From JARFVT01 sp036677425 (GTDB lineage Bacteria; Pseudomonadota; Alphaproteobacteria; UBA8366; Aestuariispiraceae), in assembly GCA_036677425.1 (NCBI GenBank), contig JARFVT010000013.1:1550001-1614000 (forward strand): 64,000 nucleotides of DNA. The letters are read 5' to 3'. The translations under genes and the position numbers were made by a program. The first letter of the stretch is position 1, and each line of letters starts with the position of its first letter. Below the pieces are notes generated by a model. It saw only the letters and a program-made list of their open reading frames with translations. It made no database searches and was not told the DNA's origin. Of this stretch, positions 17,944 to 26,953 are shown in pieces.

Positions 17944-18420
17944 TTAATCACCCCGCATTTCACGGGCTGCATCCATAATCGCCCTGATTATTTTATCATA
18001 TCCCGTGCATCGGCATAAATTACCCGCCAACCAAAATCTTATTTCGCTTTCATTTGGGTTTGGATTTTTATCCAATAATGCCTTGGCAGCAACGATAATG
18101 CCGGGTGTGCAAATACCACATTGCAAGGCAGCATGATCAAGAATTTTTTGTTGAATTATATGTAATTTAGCACCATCTGCTACCCCTTCAATAGTACCAA
18201 TTTCATGACCCTCGGCCTCTACCCCCAACATTAAACAAGAACAGACAAGCCGCCCGTCAAGGGTGATGCTACACGCACCGCAATCACCGCTAGAACAACC
18301 TTCTTTTGAGCCAGTTAAATGCAACCTATCGCGCAAAACATCCAACATGGTCTCACTGCTGTCACAAATAAACTCCACCTCATCACCATTAATTTTTGTC
18401 GCCACCTGAACCACTGTCAT
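17944..18420 (-). CDS. molybdenum hydroxylase 2Fe-2S small subunit
   Basis: A 158-residue protein with two 2Fe-2S centres: a plant-type N-terminal cluster (GCSSGDCGACSI and LVCSCL, residues about 38-63) and a C-terminal helical cluster (CGICTPGII and NLCRCTGYDKI). It passes electrons from the molybdenum centre to FAD. It lies 17 bases after the FAD subunit and directly before the large subunit, the usual M-S-L order. Length is normal for the family. Confidence 0.9.
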   Translation of the reverse strand: MTVVQVATKINGDEVEFICDSSETMLDVLRDRLHLTGSKEGCSSGDCGACSITLDGRLVCSCLMLGVEAEGHEIGTIEGVADGAKLHIIQQKILDHAALQCGICTPGIIVAAKALLDKNPNPNESEIRFWLAGNLCRCTGYDKIIRAIMDAAREMRGD

Positions 18421-18437
18421 ATAATATATACCTTATT

Positions 18438-19310
18438 TTATTGTTTCATTTTATTCATTGCACGCTTATATGCAATAATCGCAGCGCGTTTTGCCAATAC
18501 ACCTGCAACTTTTGTACGAAATTCAATAGTGCCGCGCTTGTCATTAATTGGCGAGCATGCCTTTGATGCTGACTTTTCCAGATTATCTACTACTTCATCA
18601 TCTAGCATTGTACCAACCATTGCCTTGACTGCATCTTTGACAATTATTATTTTTTCCGCAACTGCGCCTAAAAATAATTTTGCATCCGTGCATACGCCCT
18701 CATCATCAAGCGTGATACAAACGGCACAACCAACCACGGCGATATCCATTTCTGATCTGGGAATGAAACGTAAATAGGCATCACCCGTGTTAATAGGTTT
18801 TTTAGGTAAATTTATCGATGATATAAATTCATGTTTGCCAAGCGATGTTAGGCCTGGTGATTGCGGTATATTTTCAACCGCAGTTTGACGTGTTGCACCA
18901 TCATTACCAACCACAGTTACCGTTGCACCAACTGCGACCAAACATGGCACACTATCGGCAGCAGGACTTGCATTACATAGATTGCCAACCATTGTCGCGC
19001 GTCCTTGAACCTGTGCTGAACCGATAAGTCCAGCCCCTTCACAGACGCCTGCATAATCTTGTTTCAATTCAACATTTTCATTCAATGCGGCGCAACTAAC
19101 GCTCGCGCCAATTTGATAACCATCTTTATTTTTGGTTATAATATTCATTGCATCGATACCCTTGATATCGACAAGTAAATCAGGTTCAATCGCCCCGCTA
19201 CGCATTTGCACCAAAATATCTGTGCCACCAGCAAGAATTTTAACAATACCATCATTGCTTGATAATAAATTGGCAAGTTCATTAACCGTTACTGGTGCTT
19301 CATATCGCAT
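18438..19310 (-). CDS. molybdenum hydroxylase FAD-binding medium subunit
   Basis: A 290-residue FAD-binding protein of the CoxM type. The FAD-binding segments ILAGGTDILVQMR (residues about 25-37) and GRATMVGNLCNASPAADS (about 103-120) are intact. It is the first gene of an operon that continues with the 2Fe-2S and Mo subunits. At 290 residues it lacks the extra 4Fe-4S loop of 4-hydroxybenzoyl-CoA reductase medium subunits, arguing against that enzyme. MRYEAPVTVNELANLL is a normal family start. Confidence 0.9.
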   Translation of the reverse strand: MRYEAPVTVNELANLLSSNDGIVKILAGGTDILVQMRSGAIEPDLLVDIKGIDAMNIITKNKDGYQIGASVSCAALNENVELKQDYAGVCEGAGLIGSAQVQGRATMVGNLCNASPAADSVPCLVAVGATVTVVGNDGATRQTAVENIPQSPGLTSLGKHEFISSINLPKKPINTGDAYLRFIPRSEMDIAVVGCAVCITLDDEGVCTDAKLFLGAVAEKIIIVKDAVKAMVGTMLDDEVVDNLEKSASKACSPINDKRGTIEFRTKVAGVLAKRAAIIAYKRAMNKMKQ

Positions 19311-19356
19311 TAATTTTAATCCTGTCCATAATCACATATTATAACATATTTATATA

Positions 19357-20904
19357 TTACATCATATTTAATGCATCCGCATGGTTTATTTTTCTAGCTA
19401 TATAATTTTCTAATTTTTCAATATTATCAATTGTGAAAGATAAGCCAAGCTTGCTGCGTCGATATAAAATATCTTCGGCGCCAAGCGCAAATTCATGCTT
19501 GATTAGATAATCAACCTCGCGCTGGTATAAATCATTGGTAAAAAAAATACCCATATCAGTTATTTCATTAGCATCACCCAATATATCATATATTATTGTT
19601 CCATAAGCACGAACCAGCCTTGTGGCAAATAGCTTTGTTAAAAATGGATATTTAATAATGCTTGCGGCAACTAATTGATCAAAACCATTAACGGGGAAAT
19701 CACCACCAGGAAGATGAGCGTTTTTGGTCCATGCACCTTTCTTTGGCCCTAAAACACTTTCAACCATAACAAGGATTGCCTCAGATAATTTACGATATGT
19801 GGTTAATTTGCCGCCAAAAATATTAATTAAACAGCTGCCTTTATTTTTTTTATCCATGCGCAAAATATAATCACGAGTGGCTTTTTGTGCTGCACCATCA
19901 GAATCATTATAAATTGGGCGTAATTTACTAAATTTCCATATAATATCATTGGCAATTATTGGTTTTTTAAAATATTCGCTTGCAGTAGAACAAAGATAGT
20001 CTATTTCATCCTCACTAATTTCAACATGATCAGGATCACCAAAATAATCATTATCGGTGGTGCCTATCATGGTAAAATTATGGTTATATGGGATTGCAAA
20101 AATAATTCGTCCATCAGAATTTTGAAAAATATAGCATTTATCATGATCATATAGCTTTTTAACTACTATATGGCTGCCCTGTATCAGCCTGATATTATTT
20201 TCATATCTATGGCTGCTTATTTTGTTTAATAATTGATCTATCCAAGGACCAGTTGCATTTATTAAAATTTTAGATTTTATTATTCTAGTTATGCCACCAG
20301 TATTATCTGGATATGCATTATCGTTAATATGAATATGCCAAACATCATTTATTTGTTCGGTTTTGTTCACTATGGCTCTGGTGTTAATATCTGCACCAAG
20401 ATTTACTGCATCAACAGCATTTAAAATAACTAACCTTGCATCATCAACTCCACAATCAGAATATTCAAATGCCTTAATAAAATGTTTATGTAGCGCATCA
20501 CCAGTTATGTCATCTTTTAAATCAATGACTTTAGTTGGTGGCAATGTTTTTCGTCCGCCAATATAGTCATAGATAAACAATCCAAGCCGCATGAACCACG
20601 CGGGCCTTAAATCATTATGATAAGGTAGCACAAACCTTAATGGCCAAATAATATGCGGTGAATTTTTCCACAAAACCTCCCGTTCAATTAGGGATTTACG
20701 CACAAAATTAAATTTATAATTCTCAAGATAACGCAAGCCACCATGAATTAATTTTGTCGATCCAGAAGATGTTCCGCTTGCAATATCATTTTTTTCAGCC
20801 AAAAAAACCTTATAACCACGCCCAGCTGCATCACGAGCAATTCCACAGCCATTAATACCACCACCAACTATAAAAATATCATAAATATTTTGATCAATAT
20901 TCAT
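19357..20904 (-). CDS. glpD: aerobic glycerol-3-phosphate dehydrogenase
   Basis: A 515-residue FAD enzyme that oxidises glycerol 3-phosphate to dihydroxyacetone phosphate and feeds quinone at the membrane. The N-terminal dinucleotide fold is FIVGGGINGCGIARDAAGRG, followed by SGTSSGSTKLIHGGLRYLE, a GlpD hallmark; GGKLTTYRKL is the C-terminal FAD contact, and the C-cap ends with YRRSKLGLSF. The ATG is at 20902-20904 with only a weak ribosome site. No glpK or glpR lies nearby. The upstream region carries three copies of an AT-rich 18-base repeat, possibly regulatory. Confidence 0.92.
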   Translation of the reverse strand: MNIDQNIYDIFIVGGGINGCGIARDAAGRGYKVFLAEKNDIASGTSSGSTKLIHGGLRYLENYKFNFVRKSLIEREVLWKNSPHIIWPLRFVLPYHNDLRPAWFMRLGLFIYDYIGGRKTLPPTKVIDLKDDITGDALHKHFIKAFEYSDCGVDDARLVILNAVDAVNLGADINTRAIVNKTEQINDVWHIHINDNAYPDNTGGITRIIKSKILINATGPWIDQLLNKISSHRYENNIRLIQGSHIVVKKLYDHDKCYIFQNSDGRIIFAIPYNHNFTMIGTTDNDYFGDPDHVEISEDEIDYLCSTASEYFKKPIIANDIIWKFSKLRPIYNDSDGAAQKATRDYILRMDKKNKGSCLINIFGGKLTTYRKLSEAILVMVESVLGPKKGAWTKNAHLPGGDFPVNGFDQLVAASIIKYPFLTKLFATRLVRAYGTIIYDILGDANEITDMGIFFTNDLYQREVDYLIKHEFALGAEDILYRRSKLGLSFTIDNIEKLENYIARKINHADALNMM

Positions 20905-20924
20905 CAAATAAGCCCGCGGTTGTT

Positions 20925-20984
20925 ATATAAATATACAATTAATATATAAATATACAATTAATTAATATATAAATATACAATTAA
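20925..20984. repeat. three copies of an 18-bp AT-rich repeat upstream of glpD
   Basis: ATATAAATATACAATTAA occurs exactly at 20925-20942, 20944-20961 and 20967-20984, in direct orientation. A shortened relative (ATATAAATATAAGG) occurs near 21524-21537 upstream of the XRE gene. The block starts 20 bases from the glpD start, where a promoter or operator would sit. It could be a regulator-binding array or simple slippage expansion. Confidence 0.85.
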
Positions 20985-21133
20985 TCAAATGGACATTTTT
21001 TATTCATTTGATGCACTATAACAACAAAAACAACATATTAACAACATAAAATATTAAGAATAAAAGCAACATATTATCCAAATATATTCCTATTAGTTTC
21101 TTATTTTTACAATGAAGATATATTAGATAATAG
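20985..21133. other. intergenic region, no gene seen
   Basis: AT-rich spacer between the repeat block and the end of the XRE regulator gene. It probably contains the glpD promoter. I see no reading frame or RNA gene, and no hairpin with a T-tract. Confidence 0.5.
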
Positions 21134-21478
21134 CTATTTAGAGCAAACCTTAATCAAATTTAAAATTTGCTGGCGTATATTATCATCGGTTATCGAATCA
21201 ATTTTCTTTGCTAACTCAATAGTTCGTCGCGGTAATATTTTACTATTAATTTCAGCTTCATTTTCAATTCCCTCAAAAAAATACGTTATCGGCGTATCAA
21301 GAGACATTGCAATATCCCAAAGGCGGCTGCTGCCAATGCGATTTGCCCCTTTTTCATATTTTTGCACTTGCTGAAAACTAACACCAAGTAATTTACCAAG
21401 CTCTTTTTGGCTCATCGCCTTGGTTGCGCGGACCTCACGTACTTTACGTCCAACATGTATGTCTGTAGCATGCGGCAT
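21134..21478 (-). CDS. XRE-family transcriptional regulator
   Basis: A 114-residue regulator with an N-terminal helix-turn-helix (residues about 12-65; MSQKELGKLLGVSFQQVQKY with YEKGANRIG), the arrangement common in alphaproteobacterial HTH proteins. The ATG at 21476-21478 (MPHATDIHVG) is chosen because AAGGAG lies 8 bases upstream; the frame stays open further upstream but that part is low-complexity and lacks a ribosome site. The C-terminal third is a short helical region (LPRRTIELAKKIDSI). It lies upstream of glpD on the same strand, separated by about 230 bases; its target is unknown. Confidence 0.85.
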   Translation of the reverse strand: MPHATDIHVGRKVREVRATKAMSQKELGKLLGVSFQQVQKYEKGANRIGSSRLWDIAMSLDTPITYFFEGIENEAEINSKILPRRTIELAKKIDSITDDNIRQQILNLIKVCSK

Positions 21479-21847
21479 CTTATATCTCCTTATATTAATA
21501 TTATATTTATATTTATCAATAATATATAAATATAAGGTACTATAGTATGAAAACAACATTTTATTATAATTTATTTTCAAATAAACTGTAAATATTTTGG
21601 CTAGCTTAAGTTTTAAAGCATATAGTTTTAACTAACTAAAAATATATGTAATTATAGTATAAAATATTAATAAAAATACTATTAAACTTTCAATAAAATA
21701 AAATAAAATTTCTAACTTATTTACTTGCCTGCATTTGAAGTTAATGGCATATAAACTATTATGAAGTAAAATTTTTATATTATTAAGTCTATATTAAGTA
21801 TAAGATGATAATAAATATTATATACTAATAAATAAGGATGTATGATA
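21479..21847. other. AT-rich intergenic region between divergent genes
   Basis: About 370 bases of extreme AT richness between the divergent XRE and J-domain genes. It must contain both promoters. Alternating TATAAATAT tracts near 21500-21540 resemble the repeat upstream of glpD. No RNA gene or additional reading frame is recognisable. Confidence 0.5.
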
Positions 21848-22576
21848 ATGAAAACATCTGTAGCATCATTAATACCGTCTTTGGATGATAAATTCTATAA
21901 TAGCGGTTTGCTTGACGCTATTAAAAAGGCTACAAAATCAACAAGCACGCGCAAAGTATCATATGCTATTTCATGCTCGAGCGCATTTCGTGATGCCCTG
22001 TTAACTCTTGCTGATGCTAAAAAAGTTAATGTTGGTGATATTGCGCGTTCGATCATGTTAACATTTGGCGAAAATAAAATAATGGCCTTCCCTGACCCAG
22101 GTGAACCTGAGATTAACGATCGGGAAATTGTCATATTAAAATCTGGACCAAGCGAAGGCAAACCGTGGCGACGAAAACCTCGTTTACAAGTTCGAATGCC
22201 TGCAGGTTATGAAGGCTTGATAATTCGCAAGGCTTTAGGGCTTGCCTTGAAGCTTGAATATGGCGATGTTAATATATTACTGGAACATAAAAGCGAACCA
22301 AGCTATGCGGAAATAATTGCCGATAAGAACGAAGAAAACGCCAAGTTAAAATCCATAATATCAACTTTAACATTTGATTATTTACCAAATGGTGTTCGCA
22401 ATAGAAATGAGGCATTATTCATTCTTGGCTTTCCACCTGAAAGCACGCATGATTACAATATATTAAAATCTCGTTTTCGTATGCTGGCGACCATACATCA
22501 CCCTGATAGTGGTTTTGGCGACCATAGACGCATGGCGCAATTAAACGAAGCAATTGCATTTTTACGCAATAGCTAG
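21848..22576 (+). CDS. J-domain (DnaJ-like) protein with C-terminal J domain
   Basis: A 242-residue protein whose last 55 residues resemble a J domain (EALFILGFPPESTHDY... with the HPD motif in ATIHHPDSGFG and LNEAIAFLRNS at the end). The N-terminal part (residues about 30-75) has a helical region like a DNA-binding ribbon or HTH protein, with DALLTLADAKKVNVGDIAR. Of two close ATGs, the second (21848) is preferred because AAGG lies at a suitable distance. J domains stimulate Hsp70 ATPase; the client is unknown. A C-terminal rather than N-terminal J domain is seen in a group of alphaproteobacterial proteins. Confidence 0.75.
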   Translation: MKTSVASLIPSLDDKFYNSGLLDAIKKATKSTSTRKVSYAISCSSAFRDALLTLADAKKVNVGDIARSIMLTFGENKIMAFPDPGEPEINDREIVILKSGPSEGKPWRRKPRLQVRMPAGYEGLIIRKALGLALKLEYGDVNILLEHKSEPSYAEIIADKNEENAKLKSIISTLTFDYLPNGVRNRNEALFILGFPPESTHDYNILKSRFRMLATIHHPDSGFGDHRRMAQLNEAIAFLRNS

Positions 22577-22675
22577 CATTAATTTTTGATGAATACACTA
22601 TTTTATATTTGCAACATCCGATAGTAATGTCCACAGTATGCAAAACTCAAGCAATAAAATAGCGGGTAAATTATC

Positions 22676-23542
22676 ATGGTTTCAAAAACTAATATCGACA
22701 AACAAATAATTGCATATCAAGGGGTTGAAGGCGCTTATTCGCATTTGGCCTGTCTTGAAGCCTATCCGCATATGCAATCTTTATCCTGCCCAACATTTGA
22801 AGATGCTTTTTTGGCTGTCGAAAATGGTTGTGCCAATCTTGCCATGATACCAATTGAAAATTCATTGGGCGGGCGGGTTGCCGATATTCATTATTTATTA
22901 CCAGATGCAAATCTTTATATTATCGGTGAACATTTTCAACCCGTACATCATAATATATTAGCACCAAAAGGGGCGACACTTGAAAATTTAAAACAAGTCC
23001 ATAGCCATACACAGGCCTTGGCACAATGCCGCGATACCTTGCGCGAACTTAACATAACGCCGATAAAACATGCTGATACGGCGGGTGCTGCAAAGGAAAT
23101 TGCCGCATTAAATAACCCAGAAATTGGCGCGATTGCATCGAATTTAGCAGGAGATACATATGGTTTAGATTGCTTACGCAGCCGCGTTGAAGATAAAATT
23201 GGCAATGTAACAAGATTTATCGTAATGTCACGCCAACGTATTGAACCTGATACAAAAGATGCACCTGCGATTACTAGCATAGTATTTTCATTACGCAGCA
23301 TACCCGCAGGGCTTTACAAGGCGATGGGTGGATTTGCCACTAATGGCGTTAACTGCATCAAGCTTGAAAGTTATATTTCCGTGGTTGACCATAATACGGC
23401 TTGTTTTTATGCGGAAATAGAAGGCCATCCTGCGGAAAGACCCGTCAATATGGCGTTGGAGGAATTACAATATTTCAGTACAAAGTTAAGATTGCTTGGT
23501 ACATATCCCATGAGCGATTTTCGCAAGATAACCACCCTATAG
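22676..23542 (+). CDS. pheA: prephenate dehydratase
   Basis: A 288-residue enzyme that converts prephenate to phenylpyruvate in phenylalanine synthesis. The dehydratase domain (residues about 10-190) begins IAYQGVEGAYSHLACLEAYP and includes PIENSLGGRVADIHYLL and NVTRFIVMSR (the Thr-Arg-Phe catalytic motif). A C-terminal ACT domain (about 205-280) holds the phenylalanine-binding site, with LESYISV. No chorismate mutase domain is fused. It stops with TAG, showing that TAG is a genuine stop codon here. It converges with nudC. Confidence 0.93.
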   Translation: MVSKTNIDKQIIAYQGVEGAYSHLACLEAYPHMQSLSCPTFEDAFLAVENGCANLAMIPIENSLGGRVADIHYLLPDANLYIIGEHFQPVHHNILAPKGATLENLKQVHSHTQALAQCRDTLRELNITPIKHADTAGAAKEIAALNNPEIGAIASNLAGDTYGLDCLRSRVEDKIGNVTRFIVMSRQRIEPDTKDAPAITSIVFSLRSIPAGLYKAMGGFATNGVNCIKLESYISVVDHNTACFYAEIEGHPAERPVNMALEELQYFSTKLRLLGTYPMSDFRKITTL

Positions 23543-23561
23543 ATGAAAATTTTCACGATGT

Positions 23562-24485
23562 TTATTTGAGCCAATCATTGACTAAACGCCTCGCAATAGA
23601 ATCATGGCGCGGCAAGCGTAATTGATCATTTTCTGGCGAATTTAACAACTCTCTACGGCTATACCATCTGGCGCATTCAATTTCATCCTTATCCAAAAAT
23701 AATTTATCATCTCGATTGGCTGTAGCAGTAAAACCCAACATTATTGCCGATGGAAATGGCCAAGGCTGCGAATATTTATAACTTATATTATAAGATTCTA
23801 TTCCGACTTCTTCTAAAATTTCACGATATACCGCTTGTTCTAATGTCTCCACTGGTTCAAAAAACCCTGCCAATACCGAATGGTTGCCGACAGGCCATGC
23901 GGGATGACGCGCCAATAATAAATGATCCACACCATCGTCAACTGCCATTATTACCGCAGGGTCGGTGCGTGGAAAATGCAATTTAGCGCAATCATCATTG
24001 CAACATTTTCGTATATGTCCAGCATTTTGACTAATAGTAGCAGCGCCACAAACACCACAAAATAAATGTTGTTTATGCCAATGCACAAGCCCACGGGCAT
24101 AGGCCAATAACGCGCCTTCTTCTTGCGACATCTGCCGACCAATATTACGTAAATCAGTGAATTCACCATCGCCTATAGCCGCAAAATCAACTTGATCATC
24201 ACTATCATCAAGGCCGATAGCAAAAATCGCCTGTTTTTCTGATTCATTATAAATGATATGACCAAGAAAAATAATTTCCGTTGCCATGGCGATTAAATCC
24301 AAATGATTATTGAAATCAATGAATGCAGGGCGTGGGTCATCGATTGATGTTATATAAGTATTGCCGCGCCAAACTGGCATTATTAAGTTTTTTTCATATG
24401 TTGCGTTTTTGATTAAAAAATCACTATTTTTGCGTAAATCGGAACGCCTATCAATCATATTTGATTTGTAATATTCTATTATCAT
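23562..24485 (-). CDS. nudC: NADH pyrophosphatase / decapping Nudix hydrolase
   Basis: A NudC-type hydrolase of about 307 residues that cleaves NADH and removes NAD caps from RNA. It shows the zinc ribbon (CGVCGAAT then CCNDDC, residues about 142-168) and the Nudix box GFFEPVETLEQAVYREILEEVG. After the box, the family SQPWPFPSAIMLGF motif is exact. The ATG at 24483-24485 is preferred over a TTG slightly upstream; a later ATG at 24458 is also possible. It converges with pheA. Confidence 0.92.
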   Translation of the reverse strand: MIIEYYKSNMIDRRSDLRKNSDFLIKNATYEKNLIMPVWRGNTYITSIDDPRPAFIDFNNHLDLIAMATEIIFLGHIIYNESEKQAIFAIGLDDSDDQVDFAAIGDGEFTDLRNIGRQMSQEEGALLAYARGLVHWHKQHLFCGVCGAATISQNAGHIRKCCNDDCAKLHFPRTDPAVIMAVDDGVDHLLLARHPAWPVGNHSVLAGFFEPVETLEQAVYREILEEVGIESYNISYKYSQPWPFPSAIMLGFTATANRDDKLFLDKDEIECARWYSRRELLNSPENDQLRLPRHDSIARRLVNDWLK

Positions 24486-24590
24486 TTTTAAAACTGCCAA
24501 TATTATTATTTTATTTATTACTAGCTGAAAAACTAAACTAATAATATATAAACTACTTGTGAAATATTATTAAATCCAGCATAACCAGTT

Positions 24591-24686
24591 TCGGAAGGTC
24601 GGTATGGACGCATTCCTCGCCAACTCGGTCAGGTCCGGAAGGAAGCAGCCGTAACGAGATCAATTCGGGTCATGCCGATCTTCTAT
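24591..24686 (+). ncRNA. ffs: signal recognition particle RNA, 4.5S type
   Basis: The SRP RNA core is visible: GGTCAGGTCCGGAAGGAAGC (24628-24647), the domain IV hairpin bound by Ffh. The 5' arm AAGGTCGGTATGGA (24595-24608) pairs with the 3' arm TCATGCCGATCTT (24670-24682), closing a single long hairpin of the small 4.5S type. The position just upstream of dnaX-ybaB-recR is a familiar proteobacterial arrangement. Ends are estimated from the pairing. Confidence 0.93.
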
Positions 24687-24776
24687 TATAATTATGCAAA
24701 AAACTTATTTACTTAATATATCCAAATTTGTTTAATTTATATTGTACTTTCATAAAATCAGTTTATTTTATCAGTC

Positions 24777-26522
24777 ATGAATGATGAAACAAAAAATCAA
24801 CCAAATGAAAAAAATCAAGCTTATCGGGTTTTAGCGCGTAAATATCGCCCCAATAATTTTGACGAGTTAATAGGGCAAGAAGCCCTTGTTACCACCCTAT
24901 CCAATGGCATTAACAAAGGGCGCATTGCACAGGCGTTCATGTTAACGGGCGTACGCGGCGTTGGCAAAACAACCACAGCAAGAATAATCGCCAAGGCACT
25001 TAATTGTATTGGTATTGATGGCAATTGCGATGCCAGTGTCAATATATGCGGCAAATGTGATAATTGCGTTGCCATATCCGAAGATCGCCATGTGGATGTT
25101 ATGGAAATGGATGCCGCAAGCCACACGGGCATTGACGATATTAGGGAAATTATCGAAACTGTGCGTTATCTTCCTGTAACTGCGCGTTATAAAATATATA
25201 TCCTCGATGAAGTGCATATGCTTTCAAAAAATGCGTTTAATGCCCTGTTAAAAACATTAGAAGAACCACCAGAACATGTGAAATTTATTTTTGCAACTAC
25301 TGAAATTCGCAAAGTACCAATAACTATTTTAAGTCGTTGTCAAAGATTTGATTTACGCAGGGTAACAATCGATAAATTAAAGCTGCATTATAAAAATATC
25401 GCCACAAAAGAAAATGTTACGATCGACGATGATGCGCTTGATATAATAACCATTGCCGCCGATGGTTCGGTGCGCGATGGGCTTAGTATCCTTGATCAGG
25501 CAATCGCCGTTGATAGTGAAAATATCACTGCAAAGCAATTACAAAATATGCTGGGACTTGCCGACCGCGTTAAAATATTTGATCTGTTCGATAAAATTAT
25601 GGCTGGCGATCATAAACAAGCATTAGAGCAATTACACGAGCTTTATAATGTCGGTGGCGACCCTATTGCCATCATTAAAGATTTGATGGATGTATCATAT
25701 TGGTTGACGCGTTTTATCCTTAACCCTGAGCTAGAAAACAGCCAATCAACACCAGATATCGAACGAGTTAAAGGCAAAGCGATGGCGGAAAAATTATCGC
25801 TTCCCATATTATCAAGAATTTGGCAAATGCTGCTAAAAGGACTAAGCGAGGCGCAAATTGCCCCCAATAGCTTGCAAGCGGTGGAAATGGTGATAATTCG
25901 TTTAATTCATACGTCAAATTTACCAACACCCGAAGATATAATAAAAAAAGCAACCAATATAAAAAAGCCTGAAGAGGGCGGGGAGAATCAAAACACCCCG
26001 TCCTCTGATCAATCTATCACTGTCATGCAAAATAAAAATTTGCCAAAGCAAGATATAGAAATAACGGTCAATGAAATCCACGCTTTAGATGATGATTGCC
26101 ATGTTAATGATTTAGATAAAAATACAAATAATTTAGGAATAATTATTGATTTTCGTGCTATGGTCGATTTATTCAGCCAACGCCGCGAAGGAATATTGGT
26201 TAAATGCCTGATGATGGATGTAAATCTAATATCTTTTAGCCAAGGTCAGGTTAAATTACGGGCCAATAAAAATGCTATCAAAGATTTATGTGTTCGAATG
26301 TCAAAGCTATTATTAAATTGGACAGATGTTAAATGGCAGATAAGTCTTGGCGACGAAGCGGGCGATAAAACATTATATCAGCAAGATCAAATGACTAAAC
26401 AAAATAATATTGATAATGCAGCTAGTGAACCATTAGTAAAATCAGTGCGGAAATATTTTCCAACGGTAGAAATAATTGACGTTATTAAACATGAAAATAT
26501 AGCTAATCAAATATCTAACTAA
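24777..26522 (+). CDS. dnaX: DNA polymerase III subunits gamma and tau
   Basis: A 581-residue clamp-loader ATPase. It opens with YRVLARKYRPNNFDELIGQ; Walker A is GVRGVGKTTTARI (residues about 58-70), the zinc site is CGKCDNC region, Walker B/DExx is YILDEVHMLS, sensor 1 is FIFATTEIRKVP and the SRC motif is LSRCQRFDLRR. The variable C-terminal tau part (from about residue 390) binds DnaE and DnaB. At codons 389-397 two slippery A-runs and a GC-rich hairpin form a -1 frameshift signal that would end a shorter gamma product at TGA 25970-25972. The gene is followed at once by ybaB and recR. Confidence 0.95.
   Translation: MNDETKNQPNEKNQAYRVLARKYRPNNFDELIGQEALVTTLSNGINKGRIAQAFMLTGVRGVGKTTTARIIAKALNCIGIDGNCDASVNICGKCDNCVAISEDRHVDVMEMDAASHTGIDDIREIIETVRYLPVTARYKIYILDEVHMLSKNAFNALLKTLEEPPEHVKFIFATTEIRKVPITILSRCQRFDLRRVTIDKLKLHYKNIATKENVTIDDDALDIITIAADGSVRDGLSILDQAIAVDSENITAKQLQNMLGLADRVKIFDLFDKIMAGDHKQALEQLHELYNVGGDPIAIIKDLMDVSYWLTRFILNPELENSQSTPDIERVKGKAMAEKLSLPILSRIWQMLLKGLSEAQIAPNSLQAVEMVIIRLIHTSNLPTPEDIIKKATNIKKPEEGGENQNTPSSDQSITVMQNKNLPKQDIEITVNEIHALDDDCHVNDLDKNTNNLGIIIDFRAMVDLFSQRREGILVKCLMMDVNLISFSQGQVKLRANKNAIKDLCVRMSKLLLNWTDVKWQISLGDEAGDKTLYQQDQMTKQNNIDNAASEPLVKSVRKYFPTVEIIDVIKHENIANQISN
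25941..26006 (+). promoter_or_regulatory. programmed -1 ribosomal frameshift signal in dnaX
   Basis: The heptamer A AAA AAG lies at 25961-25967 in the reading phase required for tandem -1 slippage. Five to six bases later comes a hairpin: AGAGGGCGGGG (25973-25983) pairs with CCCCGTCCTCT (25996-26006), eleven base pairs including one G-U, around a 12-base loop. Slippage makes the next codons GCC TGA, so gamma would end one residue after the site, the same design as in E. coli dnaX. A second run, ATA AAA AAA G at 25941-25950, leads to the same TGA. Confidence 0.85.
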
Positions 26523-26553
26523 ATAAAATACCAAACTAAACAAGGTGATAAAT

Positions 26554-26889
26554 ATGTTAAAAAATTTAGGCAATATTGGCCAAATGATGAAACAAGCCCA
26601 AGCAATGCAAGAAAAAGTCAATGAGATGCAGGCAGGATTAAGCGATGTGGAAGTGATAGGACAGTCAGCGGCGGGAATGGTATCAGTGGTCATTACAGGA
26701 AATCGCGAAGTAAAAAACCTTGAAATTGATGAAAGTTTCATCCATGCCAGTGAAAAAGAAATATTAGAAGATTTAATCGTTGCCGCATTAAATGATGGGC
26801 TTGGTAAAGTTGATATCATGATGCGCGAACGAACAAAAGAAATGATGGGCGGCATCGAATTGCCAGAAGGAATGAGTTTGCCATTTTAA
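26554..26889 (+). CDS. ybaB: YbaB/EbfC-family nucleoid-associated protein
   Basis: An 111-residue protein; the ATG at 26554 follows AAGGTG at good spacing, three codons after a possible GTG start. The sequence LGNIGQMMKQAQAMQEKVNEMQ forms the N-terminal helix and GMVSVVITGNREVKNLEID the central strands, typical of YbaB. It ends GGIELPEGMSLPF. The family forms DNA-binding dimers whose gene is routinely found between dnaX and recR, as here. Confidence 0.93.
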   Translation: MLKNLGNIGQMMKQAQAMQEKVNEMQAGLSDVEVIGQSAAGMVSVVITGNREVKNLEIDESFIHASEKEILEDLIVAALNDGLGKVDIMMRERTKEMMGGIELPEGMSLPF

Positions 26890-26953
26890 TGGTATTTTAG
26901 CGCCATCATTATGCCCTAATTCTAAACTATTAAAATAGACATAAGATATATAA

